Positions 31,639 through 38,429 of a stretch of DNA of 64,000 bases are shown in pieces. The notes under the pieces are model-generated. The model was not told where the DNA came from. It saw only the letters and a program-made list of their open reading frames with translations, and ran no database searches. The position numbers and the translations under genes were made by a program. This DNA is from Geodermatophilus sp. DF01-2 (lineage in GTDB: Bacteria > Actinomycetota > Actinomycetes > Mycobacteriales > Geodermatophilaceae), in assembly GCF_004571065.1 (NCBI RefSeq), contig NZ_SPQN01000004.1, forward strand, positions 1-64,000, given 5' to 3'. Each line of letters begins with the position of its first letter. Position 1 is the stretch's first letter.

Positions 31639-32774
31639 CCGGGGCTCTCGTCGACCGGGTTCGTGCGCGTCTGGTGCTCGAGCCGGGGGTCCCGACGCGG
31701 GCCGTGGTCGCCGCGCTCGTGCGGGAGGAGTCCGGCGGGCTGCTCGGCGACGACGACGTCCTGCGGGCCGTACGCGACGCGGTGGACGAACTGGCCGGGG
31801 CCGGCCCACTGGAGCCGCTGTTGCGGGAGCCCGGGGTGAGTGACGTCCTGGTCAACGGCCCCGGCGAGGTGTGGGTCGACCGCGGTGGTGGCCTCGAGCG
31901 CACGCCGGTGCGGTTCCCGGACGAGGACGCGGTGCGCCGCCTCGCCGTCCGCCTCGCCGCTGCGGCCGGACGGCGGCTCGACGACGCCGCGCCGTGGGTG
32001 GACGCCGGGCTGCCCGACGGCACCCGGCTCCACGCGGTGCTGCCGCCGGTGTCGGGCGGCGGGACGTGCCTGTCGCTACGGGTGCTGCGCCGGGCGTCGC
32101 TGTCCTTCTCCGACCTGGCCGCGCGCGGTGCGTTCCCCGGGGTGTCCGGCGAGCTGCTGCGCGCGCTGGTCACCCGGCGGCTGGCGTTCCTGGTCACCGG
32201 CGGCACCGGGTCGGGCAAGACGACGCTGCTGTCGGCGCTCCTCGGCCTCGTCCCGCCGGGGGAGCGGCTCGTGCTGTGCGAGGACGCCCCGGAGCTGGTG
32301 CCGGCGCATCCGCACGTCGTCCGGCTGGCCACCCGGCCGGCCAACGTGGAGGGCGTCGGCGAGGTGACGCTGCGCGACCTGGTGCGCCAGGCGCTGCGGA
32401 TGCGGCCGGACCGGCTGGTCGTGGGCGAGGTGCGCGGCGCGGAGGTCACCGACCTGCTCACCGCCCTCAACACCGGGCACGACGGCGGCTGCGGCACGCT
32501 GCACGCCAACCGGCCGGCCGAGGTGCCGGCGCGGCTGGAGGCGCTCGGTGTGGCCGCCGGCCTGGACCGGCCGGCGGTGCACAGCCAGACGGCCGCGGCC
32601 CTGGCGGCGGTGGTGCACCTGCGCCGCACGCCGTCGGGACGGCGGGTCGAGGAGATCGGCGTGGTCCGCCGCGCCGGCGACCTCGTCGTCGTGGAGGCGG
32701 GGTGGCGGGCCGACGGCGGTCCGTGCCCGGCCGCCGAGCGCCTGGCGGAGCTGCTGTCGACGGGGCCCGGGTGA
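31635..32774 (+). CDS. tadA: Tad pilus assembly ATPase TadA/CpaF
   Basis: TadA is the hexameric secretion ATPase that drives Flp-type pilus assembly at the inner face of the membrane. It has the Walker A box LVTGGTGSGKTTLLSALLGL (about residues 188-207), the Asp box LCEDAPELVPAHPHVVRLAT, a Walker B region LRMRPDRLVVGEVRGAEVTD and the His box GHDGGCGTLHANRPAEVPAR. At 379 residues it is the compact actinobacterial form. Start GTG is coupled to the mini-ORF. The stop overlaps tadB by 4 bp. Confidence 0.95.
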   Translation: MTGALVDRVRARLVLEPGVPTRAVVAALVREESGGLLGDDDVLRAVRDAVDELAGAGPLEPLLREPGVSDVLVNGPGEVWVDRGGGLERTPVRFPDEDAVRRLAVRLAAAAGRRLDDAAPWVDAGLPDGTRLHAVLPPVSGGGTCLSLRVLRRASLSFSDLAARGAFPGVSGELLRALVTRRLAFLVTGGTGSGKTTLLSALLGLVPPGERLVLCEDAPELVPAHPHVVRLATRPANVEGVGEVTLRDLVRQALRMRPDRLVVGEVRGAEVTDLLTALNTGHDGGCGTLHANRPAEVPARLEALGVAAGLDRPAVHSQTAAALAAVVHLRRTPSGRRVEEIGVVRRAGDLVVVEAGWRADGGPCPAAERLAELLSTGPG

Positions 32775-33559
32775 CCGGCGGGCTGGTGCTCCTCGCCGCC
32801 GCCCTGCTGTCGTGGCCGGGGCGCTCGGCTCTCCGGCGTGACCGCCGGCGGTCGGTGACCCGGCGAGCGGACGTCCGCACCCGTCCGGCCGCCAGGGTCC
32901 CGCTCCCGGTCCTCGCCGCCGTAGCGACCACCGCGGTCGTCGCCCTGCTCAGCACCCCGCTCGTCGCGGCCCTCGCCGGTGGCTGCGCGGCACTCGCCGC
33001 CCGCACCGAGCAGCGCCGCCGGGCGGATCTCCGGCAGGAGACGCGGCTGGCCGTCCTCGTCGAGGCGCTGGCCGCGCTGGATGCGGAGCTGCGCAGCGGG
33101 CGCTCGCTGGACGAGGCGACCCGGGCCGCTGTCGGCGCCTGCGCCGACGACGACAGCGGCCGGGCGCTGGCCCGAGCGGTGCGGGCACCGGAGGGTGAGC
33201 CGACCGACGACGGCGACGAGGTCGGCCGGGCACTGGGCCGGGTGGCGGCGGCCGCGCGGCTCAGCTCGCGCACCGGCTGCTCACTGGCCGCCGTCGTGGG
33301 AGCGGTGGAGGACGACCTGCGCGCGCGGTCCCGGCGGCGGCTGGAGCTGCGGTCGGCCACCGCCGGGTCGCGGGCGAGCACGGCCCTGCTCGCCGGGCTG
33401 CCGGTGCTGGGGCTGGTGATGGGCGGCGGGGTCGGAGCCGACCCGTGGGGTGTGCTGACGACCACCGCCACCGGGCAGGTGCTGCTCGTCGCCGGCGTCG
33501 CGCTGGAGGTTGCCGGGCTGGCGTGGTCGGCTTGGCTGGTCCGTCGGGCCGTGCGGTGA
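32771..33559 (+). CDS. tadB: Tad pilus inner-membrane protein TadB
   Basis: The 262-residue protein is a type II secretion F-domain platform protein. Hydrophobic segments lie at the N-terminus (LVLLAAALLSWPG and VLAAVATTAVVALL) and C-terminus (LLAGLPVLGLVMGGGVGADP, then VLLVAGVALEVAGLAWSAWL). The cytoplasmic loop holds ALAALDAELRSGRSLDEATR. With TadC it should form the base on which TadA acts. Overlaps tadA by 4 bp. Confidence 0.88.
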   Translation: MTGGLVLLAAALLSWPGRSALRRDRRRSVTRRADVRTRPAARVPLPVLAAVATTAVVALLSTPLVAALAGGCAALAARTEQRRRADLRQETRLAVLVEALAALDAELRSGRSLDEATRAAVGACADDDSGRALARAVRAPEGEPTDDGDEVGRALGRVAAAARLSSRTGCSLAAVVGAVEDDLRARSRRRLELRSATAGSRASTALLAGLPVLGLVMGGGVGADPWGVLTTTATGQVLLVAGVALEVAGLAWSAWLVRRAVR

Positions 33560-33572
33560 CGGGGGCCGCACG

Positions 33573-34295
33573 GTGAGCGCCGCGGGAGCCCTGCTGCTGG
33601 CGGCTGCGCTGCTCTGCTGGCCGGCGTGTCCACCGGTGGCCGCCCGCGCCCGGTGGCTGGTCGACCAGGACGGCCGAGTCCGCTCGGGACCACGGGCGGG
33701 CTCCGCCGACGCGCGCCGACGGTGGCTGCTGGCCGGCGCGGCCGGGCTGGCCGCCGCGCTCCTGGTCGGCGGAGGGACCGGGATCGTGCTGGCCGGCCTG
33801 GTCGCGGTGGGCGGTGACCGACTGCTGCGCCGGAGCGGTCGGGAGGACGCGCGGGTCGGACCGGCTCCGGAGGCGGACCTGCCGGTGGCCTGCGACCTGC
33901 TCGCGGTCTGCCTGGACGCGGGGCTGCCGGTGGGCGGTGCGCTCGGCGCGGTGTCCACGGCCCTGCCCGGCCCGCTCGGACCGGAACTGGCCACGGTGGC
34001 CGGCCTGTACCGGCTGGGCGCCTCGCCTCGCCGGGCGTGGTCCGACGTCCCGGCCGAGCTGGGCGTCCTGGGCCGGGTCCTGGTCCGCGCCGGGGAGTCC
34101 GGCTCCACCGCCGTCCCGGCGCTGCGGTCGCTGGCCGCCGATGCACGTGCCGAGGAGCGCAGCCGCGCCGACGCCGCCGTCCGCCGGGCGGGGGTGTGGG
34201 TGCTGGCCCCGCTGGGCGCCTGCTTCCTGCCGGCCTTCCTCTGCCTGGGCGTGGTACCGCTCGTGCTGGGCATCGCGGCGGACGTCTTCGGTTGA
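33573..34295 (+). CDS. tadC: Tad pilus inner-membrane protein TadC
   Basis: The 240-residue partner of TadB. Its F-domain includes LPVACDLLAVCLDAGLPVGG (about residues 104-123) and LGVLGRVLVRAGESGSTAVP, with a final pair of helices (WVLAPLGACFLPAFLCLGVV). It starts 13 bp after tadB. In mycobacteria the pilin gene follows directly; here metX and metY on the other strand intervene, ended by a hairpin shared with tadC. Confidence 0.87.
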   Translation: MSAAGALLLAAALLCWPACPPVAARARWLVDQDGRVRSGPRAGSADARRRWLLAGAAGLAAALLVGGGTGIVLAGLVAVGGDRLLRRSGREDARVGPAPEADLPVACDLLAVCLDAGLPVGGALGAVSTALPGPLGPELATVAGLYRLGASPRRAWSDVPAELGVLGRVLVRAGESGSTAVPALRSLAADARAEERSRADAAVRRAGVWVLAPLGACFLPAFLCLGVVPLVLGIAADVFG

Positions 34296-34324
34296 GTCCT
34301 GTCGACCCCGCCGTCCTCGACCGA

Positions 34325-34368
34325 CTCGCCGACGATGCGCCGCACAGAGTGCGGGATCAGTCGGCGAG
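34325..34368. terminator. Bidirectional terminator between tadC and metX
   Basis: CTCGCCGAC (34325-34333) pairs perfectly with GTCGGCGAG (34360-34368), with further pairing inside (GCCGCAC with GTGCGGG). It lies at the convergent ends and includes the last codons of metX. There is no U-tract. Confidence 0.6.
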
Positions 34369-35496
34369 CAGCCGGCGCAGCAGGGCGCCGACGGCGTCGA
34401 CCTCGATGAGGAACGCATCGTGCCCGTACGGGGACTCGATGACGTGCAGCGGTACGCCGAGCGCGTCGGCGACCCGCTGCTGCTGGGCGAGGGGGTACAG
34501 CCGGTCGGTGTCGACGCCGGCCACCAGCGCCCGGGCGGTGACCCGGGACAGCGCGGCCTCGACTCCGCCGCGGTCCCGGCCCACGTCCCAGGAGTTCATC
34601 ACCTCGGTCAGCAGCACGTAGCTGCCCGCGTCGAACCGGCGGCCCAGCTTGTCGGCGTGGTGGTCGAGGTAGGAGGCGACGGCGTAGCGGCCGTCGGGCT
34701 GCACCGCCGTGCCGAAACGCGTGTCGAGCTCGACGGCACTGCGGTAGCTGAGGTGGGCGATCCGGCGGGCGATGCCGAGACCGGCGACCGGACCCCGGGA
34801 CGGCAGGTAGTCGCCGCCGGCCCAGGCCGGATCGGTGCGGATGGCCGCCTGTTGCGTGGTCTGGGTGCCGATCTGGTCGGCGCTGGCCACCGCCCCGGAG
34901 GCGAGGAAGAACAGCGACTCGACGCGATCGGGCAAGGCGACCGCCCACTCCAGTGCGCGCATGCCGCCCATCGAGCCACCGGCCACGCAGGCCCAGCTCG
35001 TGACCCCGAGGGCGTCGGCGAGCGCCGCCTCCACCCGGACCTGGTCACCCACCGTCACCTGCGGGAACCGGGACCCCCAGAAGCCGCCGTCGGAGGCGAG
35101 CGACGACGGACCGGTGGTGCCCTGGCAGCCGCCGAGGACATTGGCGCAGACCACGAAGAAGCGGTCGGTGTCCAGCGCTGAGCCCGGCCCGACCAGGCCC
35201 GACCACCAGCCCGGGGTCGGGTGCCCCGGCCCCGCCGGGCCCGTGACGTGGCTGTCCCCGGTCAGTGCGTGCTCGACCAGCACCGCGTTGCGGCCGTCGG
35301 CTGCGAGGGTGCCCCAGGTCTCGTAGGCCACCCGGACCGCGGGCAGCGACCCGCCGCGTTCCAAGCGGAACGGGCCGTCCAGGTCCAGAAAGCGCCGGTC
35401 GCCGACCGGGTCGCCGTCGCGCCAGCCACCGGGGTGCGGCGGGGGCCAGGACAGCGTCGGGGCAGTCCCGACCCCGCCGTCCCGGACCCCGCCCAC
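34357..35496 (-). CDS. metX: Homoserine O-acetyltransferase MetX
   Basis: MetX acetylates homoserine with acetyl-CoA, giving the substrate of MetY. It is an alpha/beta hydrolase fold of 379 residues: NAVLVEHALTGDSHV, the nucleophile elbow VAGGSMGGMRALEWAVALPD, and the late catalytic Asp and His in GVDTDRLYPLAQQQ and SPYGHDAFLIE. GTG 35496 is two bases after the metY stop, so the pair is one operon under the upstream SAM riboswitch. It sits inside the Tad locus. Confidence 0.96.
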   Translation of the reverse strand: MGGVRDGGVGTAPTLSWPPPHPGGWRDGDPVGDRRFLDLDGPFRLERGGSLPAVRVAYETWGTLAADGRNAVLVEHALTGDSHVTGPAGPGHPTPGWWSGLVGPGSALDTDRFFVVCANVLGGCQGTTGPSSLASDGGFWGSRFPQVTVGDQVRVEAALADALGVTSWACVAGGSMGGMRALEWAVALPDRVESLFFLASGAVASADQIGTQTTQQAAIRTDPAWAGGDYLPSRGPVAGLGIARRIAHLSYRSAVELDTRFGTAVQPDGRYAVASYLDHHADKLGRRFDAGSYVLLTEVMNSWDVGRDRGGVEAALSRVTARALVAGVDTDRLYPLAQQQRVADALGVPLHVIESPYGHDAFLIEVDAVGALLRRLLAD

Positions 35497-35498
35497 GC

Positions 35499-36791
35499 TC
35501 AGGCCTCCTTGGCGGCGCGGAAGCCGGCCTCCAGGTCGGCGAGGATGTCCTCGACGCCCTCCAGGCCGACGGCCAGCCGGACCAGCCCGGGGGTGACGCC
35601 GGTGGTCAGCTGCTCCTCCGGGGTCAGCTGGGAGTGCGTCGTCGACGCGGGGTGGATGACCAGCGAGCGGACGTCGCCGATGTTGGCCACGTGGCTGTGC
35701 AGCTCGAGGGCTTCCACGAACCGCTTGCCCGCCTCCATCCCGCCGTGCAGCTCGAAGGTGAGGACCGCACCGGCGCCGCGCGGGGCGTACTTCTGCTGTG
35801 CCGCATGCCACGGCGACGACGGCAGCCCCGGGTAGTTCACCCGCTCCACGGCGTCGTGCGCCTCGAGATACTCGGCCACCCGCTGCGTGTTGGACACGTG
35901 CCGCTCCATGCGCAGCGACAGCGTCTCGATGCCCTGCACGACGAGGAACGCGTTGAACGGGGAGATCGCCGGGCCGAGGTCGCGCAGCAGCTGGACCCGG
36001 GCCTTGAGCGCGAACGCGGGTGCACCGAGGTCGGCGTAGACCACGCCGTGGTAGGTCGGGTCGGGCGCGGTGAAGCCGCGGAACCGGTCACTGCGCCAGT
36101 CGAACCGGCCGCCGTCGACGATGAGCCCCGCGATCGCCGTGCCGTGGCCGCCGAGGTACTTGGTCGCGGAGTGGACGACGACGTCGGCACCGGACTCCAG
36201 CGGGCGGACGAGGTAGGGCGTGGCGACCGTGTTGTCGACGACCAGCGGCACGCCGTTGCGGCGCGCCACCCCGGCCACGGCCTCGATGTCGAGGATGTCG
36301 CCCTTGGGGTTGCCGATCGACTCGCCGAAGAAGGCCTTGGTGTTCTCCCGGACCAGCGACTGCCAGTTCTCCGGGTCGTCGGGGTCCTCCACGAAGGACA
36401 CCGTGACGCCCAGCTTGGGCAGCGAGTGGTGCAGCAGGTTGTACGTGCCGCCGTACAGCGAGGCCGAGGCGACGACGTGGTCGCCGGCCTCCGCCACGTT
36501 GAGCAGCGCCAGCGTCGTCGCCGACTGCCCGCTGGCCACGGCCAGCGCGGCGACGCCGCCCTCCAGCGAGGCGACCCGCTGCTCGAGCGCGTCCTGCGTC
36601 GGGTTCATGATCCGCGTGTAGATGTTGCCCGGCTCGGCCAGCGAGAACAGGTCCGCGGCGTGCTGGGTGTCGCGGAACTGGTAGGCCGTCGTCGCGTAGA
36701 TCGGCAGCGCCCGGGCGCCGGTGGCGGGGTCGGGGCTGGTGCCGGCGTGGATCTGCCGGGTCTCGAAGCTCCAGCTCTGCGGGTCGGTCAT
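35499..36791 (-). CDS. metY: O-acetylhomoserine sulfhydrylase MetY
   Basis: MetY uses PLP to make homocysteine from O-acetylhomoserine and sulfide. The PLP lysine is in VVHSATKYLGGHGTAIAG (about residue 211). SFETRQIHAGTSPDPATGAR at the N-terminus and RIMNPTQDALEQRVASLEGG are typical of the Cys/Met metabolism PLP family. The ATG at 36791 gives 430 residues and has GGGAG upstream. It is the first gene after the SAM riboswitch. Confidence 0.96.
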   Translation of the reverse strand: MTDPQSWSFETRQIHAGTSPDPATGARALPIYATTAYQFRDTQHAADLFSLAEPGNIYTRIMNPTQDALEQRVASLEGGVAALAVASGQSATTLALLNVAEAGDHVVASASLYGGTYNLLHHSLPKLGVTVSFVEDPDDPENWQSLVRENTKAFFGESIGNPKGDILDIEAVAGVARRNGVPLVVDNTVATPYLVRPLESGADVVVHSATKYLGGHGTAIAGLIVDGGRFDWRSDRFRGFTAPDPTYHGVVYADLGAPAFALKARVQLLRDLGPAISPFNAFLVVQGIETLSLRMERHVSNTQRVAEYLEAHDAVERVNYPGLPSSPWHAAQQKYAPRGAGAVLTFELHGGMEAGKRFVEALELHSHVANIGDVRSLVIHPASTTHSQLTPEEQLTTGVTPGLVRLAVGLEGVEDILADLEAGFRAAKEA

Positions 36792-36864
36792 GCGCCGGTC
36801 TCCCTTCGCTCGCGGAGACCCGCGGCGCACGGGAATCCGTCCTTGCCGGTCGGCGGTCGCCGTA

Positions 36865-36955
36865 CGGCCGGCTCTTCCCCTGGAGCACCTCAGACGGAGT
36901 AGAGGTTGCCGCGCAGCCAGCCAGGTGCTTATCGCTGCCTCTCGGGAGCCTTGCC
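36865..36955 (-). ncRNA. SAM riboswitch (SAM-IV-like) of metY-metX
   Basis: Read on the minus strand: GAGAGGCAGCGATAAGCACC, TGGCTGGCTGCGCGGCAACC, then GAGGTGCTCCAGGGGAAGAG. The arrangement of GGCAGCGA, the GGCAACC core and the GGTGCTCC-GGG-GAAGA tail fits the actinobacterial SAM-IV class (a SAM-I relative). A -10-like TAGCAT (36959-36964) just upstream would start transcription near 36952. High SAM should lower metYX expression. The rest of the 404-bp gap to the pilin gene holds the pilin promoter region with the TCCACA pair. Confidence 0.8.
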
Positions 36956-37081
36956 GTGATGCTAACGACTCGGTGGCCGACAGCGGACCGGGGCCATGGG
37001 TCGGCCGCCGGCACCGTGCACGGTCGGATCCGCGGCCGATCGAACACCTGAGCTCCTCGCTCGGGTGCCGGCGCGGCCGGT

Positions 37082-37108
37082 GTCCACAGCCGGCGGCGGC
37101 GTCCACAG
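37082..37108 (+). promoter_or_regulatory. TCCACA direct-repeat pair upstream of the flp-like pilin gene
   Basis: GTCCACAG at 37082-37089 and again at 37101-37108; the cores are exactly 19 bp apart, as upstream of ssd. The spacer is GC only. It lies about 90 bp before the pilin start. The shared element suggests that both halves of the split Tad locus answer to one factor. Confidence 0.55.
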
Positions 37109-37195
37109 ATCGCGTCGGTGCCTGTGGCCGGCCCCCACGCGCCGGGAGGGTCGGACCCACGGCCCGGGAGTCGGGCCCGACACCGAGGAGACACC

Positions 37196-37468
37196 GTGAC
37201 CGTTCCCTGCCAGACCTCTCGCGACGGCGAGTTGCCGTCCGAGGACGGCGACGTCCCGGCCCAGGACGCACCGGCGGCCGGCGGCCTGCGGGTGCGCTGG
37301 GCCCGCGTGCGGGCGACCGGGGAGGCCGGGATGAGCACCGCTGAGTACGCGGTGGGCACCGTGGCGGCCTGCGCCTTCGCCGCGGTCCTCTACCGGGTGG
37401 TCACCGGCGGCTCGGTCGTCGACGCGCTCGGCGCCCTCGTCGCCGACGCGCTCGCCACCCTCTCCTGA
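37196..37468 (+). CDS. DUF4244 / Flp-like pilin (Rv3656c-like)
   Basis: The 90-residue protein should be the major or a minor pilin subunit. After a leader of about 46 residues comes GEAGMSTAEYAVGTVAACAF: a Gly-containing processing site followed by the Glu (position +5-like) and a hydrophobic helix (VAACAFAAVLYRVV), as in Flp pilins cleaved by a prepilin peptidase. GTG 37196 has GAGGAG in front. No prepilin peptidase gene is seen here. Confidence 0.85.
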   Translation: MTVPCQTSRDGELPSEDGDVPAQDAPAAGGLRVRWARVRATGEAGMSTAEYAVGTVAACAFAAVLYRVVTGGSVVDALGALVADALATLS

Positions 37469-37470
37469 CC

Positions 37471-37890
37471 GTGTGGCCAGCCCTCCGTGGAGGTGGTCGG
37501 GCGGCCGGCTCCCGGACCGGTGCCCGTGGCGAGGCCGGCATGGTCACCGCGGAGACCGCGGTGGTGCTACCCGTGCTGCTCCTCGTGCTCGCGGGCGCGG
37601 TGGCGGCGGTGACCGTCGTGGGGGCGCAGCTGCGCTGCGTCGACGCTGCCCGCGAGGGGGCCCGGGCCGCCGCGCGGGGCGAGGACACGGCGGTGGTGAC
37701 CGCCGTCGCCGCTCGGGCCGCGCCCGCGCGGGCGGTGACCACGGTGGCCGCCGACGGGGCCACGGTCACCGTCACCGTCGTGGCCGAGGTGGCACCGCTG
37801 GGCCCGGTGCCCCTCCGGGTGCCGGTCTCGGCGTCCGCCGTGGCCCAGCGCGAGCCGGGCAGTGCGGAGGCCGGAGGAGCGGCCGGGTGA
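37471..37890 (+). CDS. tadE: TadE-family minor pilin
   Basis: The 139-residue protein has a TadE signature: GEAGMVTAETAVVLPVLLLV (about residues 21-40), a type IV pilin-like Glu and helix, then QLRCVDAAREGARAAARGED. It is probably a minor pilin or pseudopilin of the Tad system. It follows the pilin gene by 2 bp and overlaps the next gene by 4 bp. Confidence 0.87.
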   Translation: MWPALRGGGRAAGSRTGARGEAGMVTAETAVVLPVLLLVLAGAVAAVTVVGAQLRCVDAAREGARAAARGEDTAVVTAVAARAAPARAVTTVAADGATVTVTVVAEVAPLGPVPLRVPVSASAVAQREPGSAEAGGAAG

Positions 37891-38279
37891 CGCGCCGGCA
37901 CCGGCTGGCCGGGGAACGGGGGGCGGCCACGGTGTGGGTCGTCGCCCTGTCCGGGGTCCTCGCCGCGATCGGGGTGGCCACGGTCCTCGTCGGGTCGGCG
38001 GTGGTCGGCCGGCACCGGGCCACCGGCGCCGCCGATCTCGCCGCCCTGGCCGCGGCCGAGCACGCCGTCCGCGGCGACCCGCGGGCGTGTGCGGTCGCGG
38101 AGGAGGTGGCCGGCGCCAACGGGGCCCGGCTGACCGGCTGCACGGTCGGCGGCGGGGCGGTCGTCGAGGTCGCCGTCGCGGTGCCGGTCCGGCTCGGCCC
38201 GCTGGGGGTCAGCTCCGCCGAGGCCACGGCGCGCGCCGGCCCGGTGCTGCCGATGGCCCCGTCCCGGGCCCCGCCCTGA
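37887..38279 (+). CDS. TadE-like protein next to helicase (Rv3654c-like)
   Basis: The 130-residue protein starts TRRHRLAGERGAATVWVVAL; the GERGAATV segment and following helix (SGVLAAIGVATVLVGSAVV) match the TadE-like group found beside the DEAD helicase in actinobacterial Tad loci. GADLAALAAAEHAVRGD-like sequence (AADLAALAAAEHAVRG) follows. GTG 37887 overlaps the tadE stop (GTGA). The helicase gene converges on it. Confidence 0.8.
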   Translation: MTRRHRLAGERGAATVWVVALSGVLAAIGVATVLVGSAVVGRHRATGAADLAALAAAEHAVRGDPRACAVAEEVAGANGARLTGCTVGGGAVVEVAVAVPVRLGPLGVSSAEATARAGPVLPMAPSRAPP

Positions 38280-38283
38280 GAAT

Positions 38284-38400
38284 CCATGGCCTGGTCCAGG
38301 CCGCCTCGACGGATGAGAGTCCCGGTGGATTCTCCTCACAGAAGCCATGGCCCCTGCGGGCGCCTCGAACGATGGGAATCGCCGATTTCCATTACAGCGT
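38284..38400. repeat. Imperfect direct repeat between TadE-like and helicase genes
   Basis: Two related blocks: ATCCATGGCCTGGTCCAGGC then CGCCTCGACGGATGAGAG (from 38282), and AGCCATGGCCCCTGCGGGCG then CCTCGAACGATGGGAATC (from 38342). Each has internal complementarity (GGCCTGGTCCAGGCC), and GGGAATCGCCGATTTCC follows. I see no gene. It may be a separate intergenic repeat, followed by a half copy of the type 2 hairpin (38395-38432) whose edge supplies the helicase stop codon. Confidence 0.5.
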
Positions 38401-38429
38401 GCGAAGGGCGGGGAGGACGGGGTCCTCCT

